A DNA stretch of 6,907 nucleotides from an uncultured Bacteroidales bacterium. GTDB lineage: Bacteria; Bacteroidota; Bacteroidia; Bacteroidales; F082. Where the stretch lies: positions 1-6,907 of the forward strand of contig CALFIT010000085.1 of the NCBI GenBank assembly GCA_937877465.1, read 5' to 3'. Each line of letters begins with the position of its first letter. The stretch's first letter is position 1. Positions 5,926 through 6,907 of this stretch are shown here, one piece after another. The notes beneath the pieces are model-generated. The model saw only the letters and a list, made by a program, of their open reading frames with translations. It was not told where the DNA came from and did not search any database. A program made the position numbers and the translations under genes.

Positions 5926-5976
5926 TCAGTTATCAGTTATCAGTTGTTCAGTTGTCAGTTGTCAGTTGTTCAGTTT
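5926..5976 (+). repeat. Heptamer tandem repeat array B between flavoprotein gene and hypA
   Basis: Seven consecutive TCAGTT-based units on the + strand: TCAGTTA twice (5926-5939), TCAGTTGT (5940-5947), TCAGTTG twice (5948-5961), TCAGTTGT (5962-5969) and TCAGTTT (5970-5976). Two of the units are 8 nt because of an extra T, giving a higher-order pattern. The first TCA of the last unit (5970-5972) is the complement of the flavoprotein's TGA stop, so the array runs from that stop to within 5 nt of the hypA start codon. Confidence 0.88.
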
Positions 5977-6907
5977 TTCTTGTCGAAGATGATTTTACCC
6001 GTTCGCTTGAGCATATAAGGCAAGATCATGCTGAACTTGTCTTCAGAGGTGACAAAATGCGAAGCCTCTGGGTGATCGCGATGCAGATGGATGGCATCAA
6101 AAGCGCACTTGGTGGTGCAGATGCCACAGCCGATGCATCGGTTCTCATCCACTACCGACGCGCCGCAACTCAAGCAGCGGGCCGTTTCCTTACGCACCTG
6201 CTCTTCGGTGAGCGTCACCATATATTCGCTAAAGGGATTCTCCTTGACGGCCACGCCTTCCACCTGACGCGAGGCATTGTCGTAGCTCTCGACCACGATG
6301 TCCTCCTTATCGAGTTCGATGAAGTCGCGACGGTTGCGTCCGATGGTCATGTGGCCATGTTGCACATAGCGGTGCAGACTCTCGGCGGCTTCCTTACCGG
6401 CGGCGATAGCATCAATGGCGAACTTGGGTCCTGTGTAGCAGTCGCCACCCACGAAAATATCCTCCTCAGCGGTCTGGTAGGTCAATTTGTCGGCAACGGG
6501 ATACACGCCACGGAAGAACTCCACTTTGGTGCCCTTAAGCAGATTGTTGAGAACCACCGTTTGGCCAATGGCAAAGATGACCAAATCGGCTTCAAGGGTT
6601 ATCAATTCGTTTTCATCATATTTCGGGGCAAAACGATGCTCTTCGTCATACACCGAAGTGCATCTCTTGAAGACGATGCCGCCGACCTTGTCTTCGCCAA
6701 GGACTTCCTTAGGTCCCCAGCCAGGATTAATCACCACGCCGTCTTCACGAGCCTCGTGGCGTTCCTCGAGAGAGGCGGGCATGATGTCTTCGGTTTCGAG
6801 GGAAAGCATGGTCACCGACGAGGCTCCGCTCCGTTTGGCCACCCTTGCCGCGTCGATGGCGACGTTGCCGCCACCCACCACAACCACCTTGCCTTCAACC
6901 TTGACCT
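5970..6907 (-). CDS. FAD/NAD(P)-binding oxidoreductase with C-terminal 4Fe-4S domain, GltD-like (5' end missing)
   Basis: The frame is open to the right edge, so the gene begins outside the window; 311 C-terminal residues are visible. A GTG at 6887 lies inside the conserved sequence and is not the true start. Visible domains: an NAD(P)H-binding Rossmann motif VVVGGGNVAIDAARVAKR right at the edge, an AIGQT motif, then the FAD-binding signature DIFVGGDCYTGPKFAIDAIAAGKEAAESL typical of glutamate synthase small-subunit-like enzymes (quoted here in part: VGGDCYTGPKFAIDAI). Codons at 6105-6176 hold CLSCG and then CIGCGICTTKC, giving CxxC plus CxxCxxCxxxC, enough for at least one 4Fe-4S cluster. Such proteins shuttle electrons between NAD(P)H and ferredoxin or a partner subunit. 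It is the first visible gene of the operon leading into hypA, so a link to hydrogenase electron flow is plausible. The true partner and substrate lie outside the window. Confidence 0.88.
   Translation of the reverse strand, partial: VKVEGKVVVVGGGNVAIDAARVAKRSGASSVTMLSLETEDIMPASLEERHEAREDGVVINPGWGPKEVLGEDKVGGIVFKRCTSVYDEEHRFAPKYDENELITLEADLVIFAIGQTVVLNNLLKGTKVEFFRGVYPVADKLTYQTAEEDIFVGGDCYTGPKFAIDAIAAGKEAAESLHRYVQHGHMTIGRNRRDFIELDKEDIVVESYDNASRQVEGVAVKENPFSEYMVTLTEEQVRKETARCLSCGASVVDENRCIGCGICTTKCAFDAIHLHRDHPEASHFVTSEDKFSMILPYMLKRTGKIIFDKKN

Noticed and set aside
5926..5976. CRISPR-like array
   Set aside because: The units are 7-8 nt and directly adjacent, with no spacers, so this is a simple tandem repeat.

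Overview
The window looks like chromosomal DNA of a Bacteroidota member, most likely an anaerobic Bacteroidales. Evidence: a DUF3822-type gene next to rsmD, a Bacteroidota-style -7 promoter element (TAnnTTTG) before the acyltransferase gene, mostly poor Shine-Dalgarno sites, and an aminolipid-type acyltransferase fusion. No tRNA, rRNA, CRISPR array or complete mobile element was seen. All family names come from reading the proteins; no database search was possible.

Left part (1-1891, + strand): the 3' end of an unrecognised gene, a DUF3822-family gene and rsmD (16S rRNA m2G966 methyltransferase). They are closely spaced and read as one operon. The gap between the last two is made of 7-nt repeat units. 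rsmD ends tail to tail with the next gene, and the two share a TTAA that supplies both stop codons.

Middle (1888-4075): a 596-residue protein on the minus strand joins a PlsC-like O-acyltransferase to an OlsB-like GNAT N-acyltransferase, the architecture of OlsF-type ornithine/glycine lipid synthases. Divergent from it are the wrecked remains of an RluE/RsuA-type pseudouridine synthase: start and end are in the same frame, but the catalytic middle is gone and a short AT-rich, promoter-like stretch sits in its place. A strong bidirectional hairpin terminator closes this region.

Right part (4030-6907, minus strand): a four-gene operon, in order of transcription a flavin/iron-sulfur oxidoreductase (5' end outside the window), hypA (nickel metallochaperone), a small membrane protein of 118 residues and a tryptophan-rich membrane protein of about nine segments (DUF5692-like). 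The first gap is again a 7-nt repeat array, of different sequence, running over the upstream gene's stop codon. HypA suggests nickel enzyme maturation (hydrogenase or similar) and the flavoprotein suggests electron transfer; the role of the two membrane proteins is unknown, and this HypA-membrane protein module is the best candidate for an undescribed system here.
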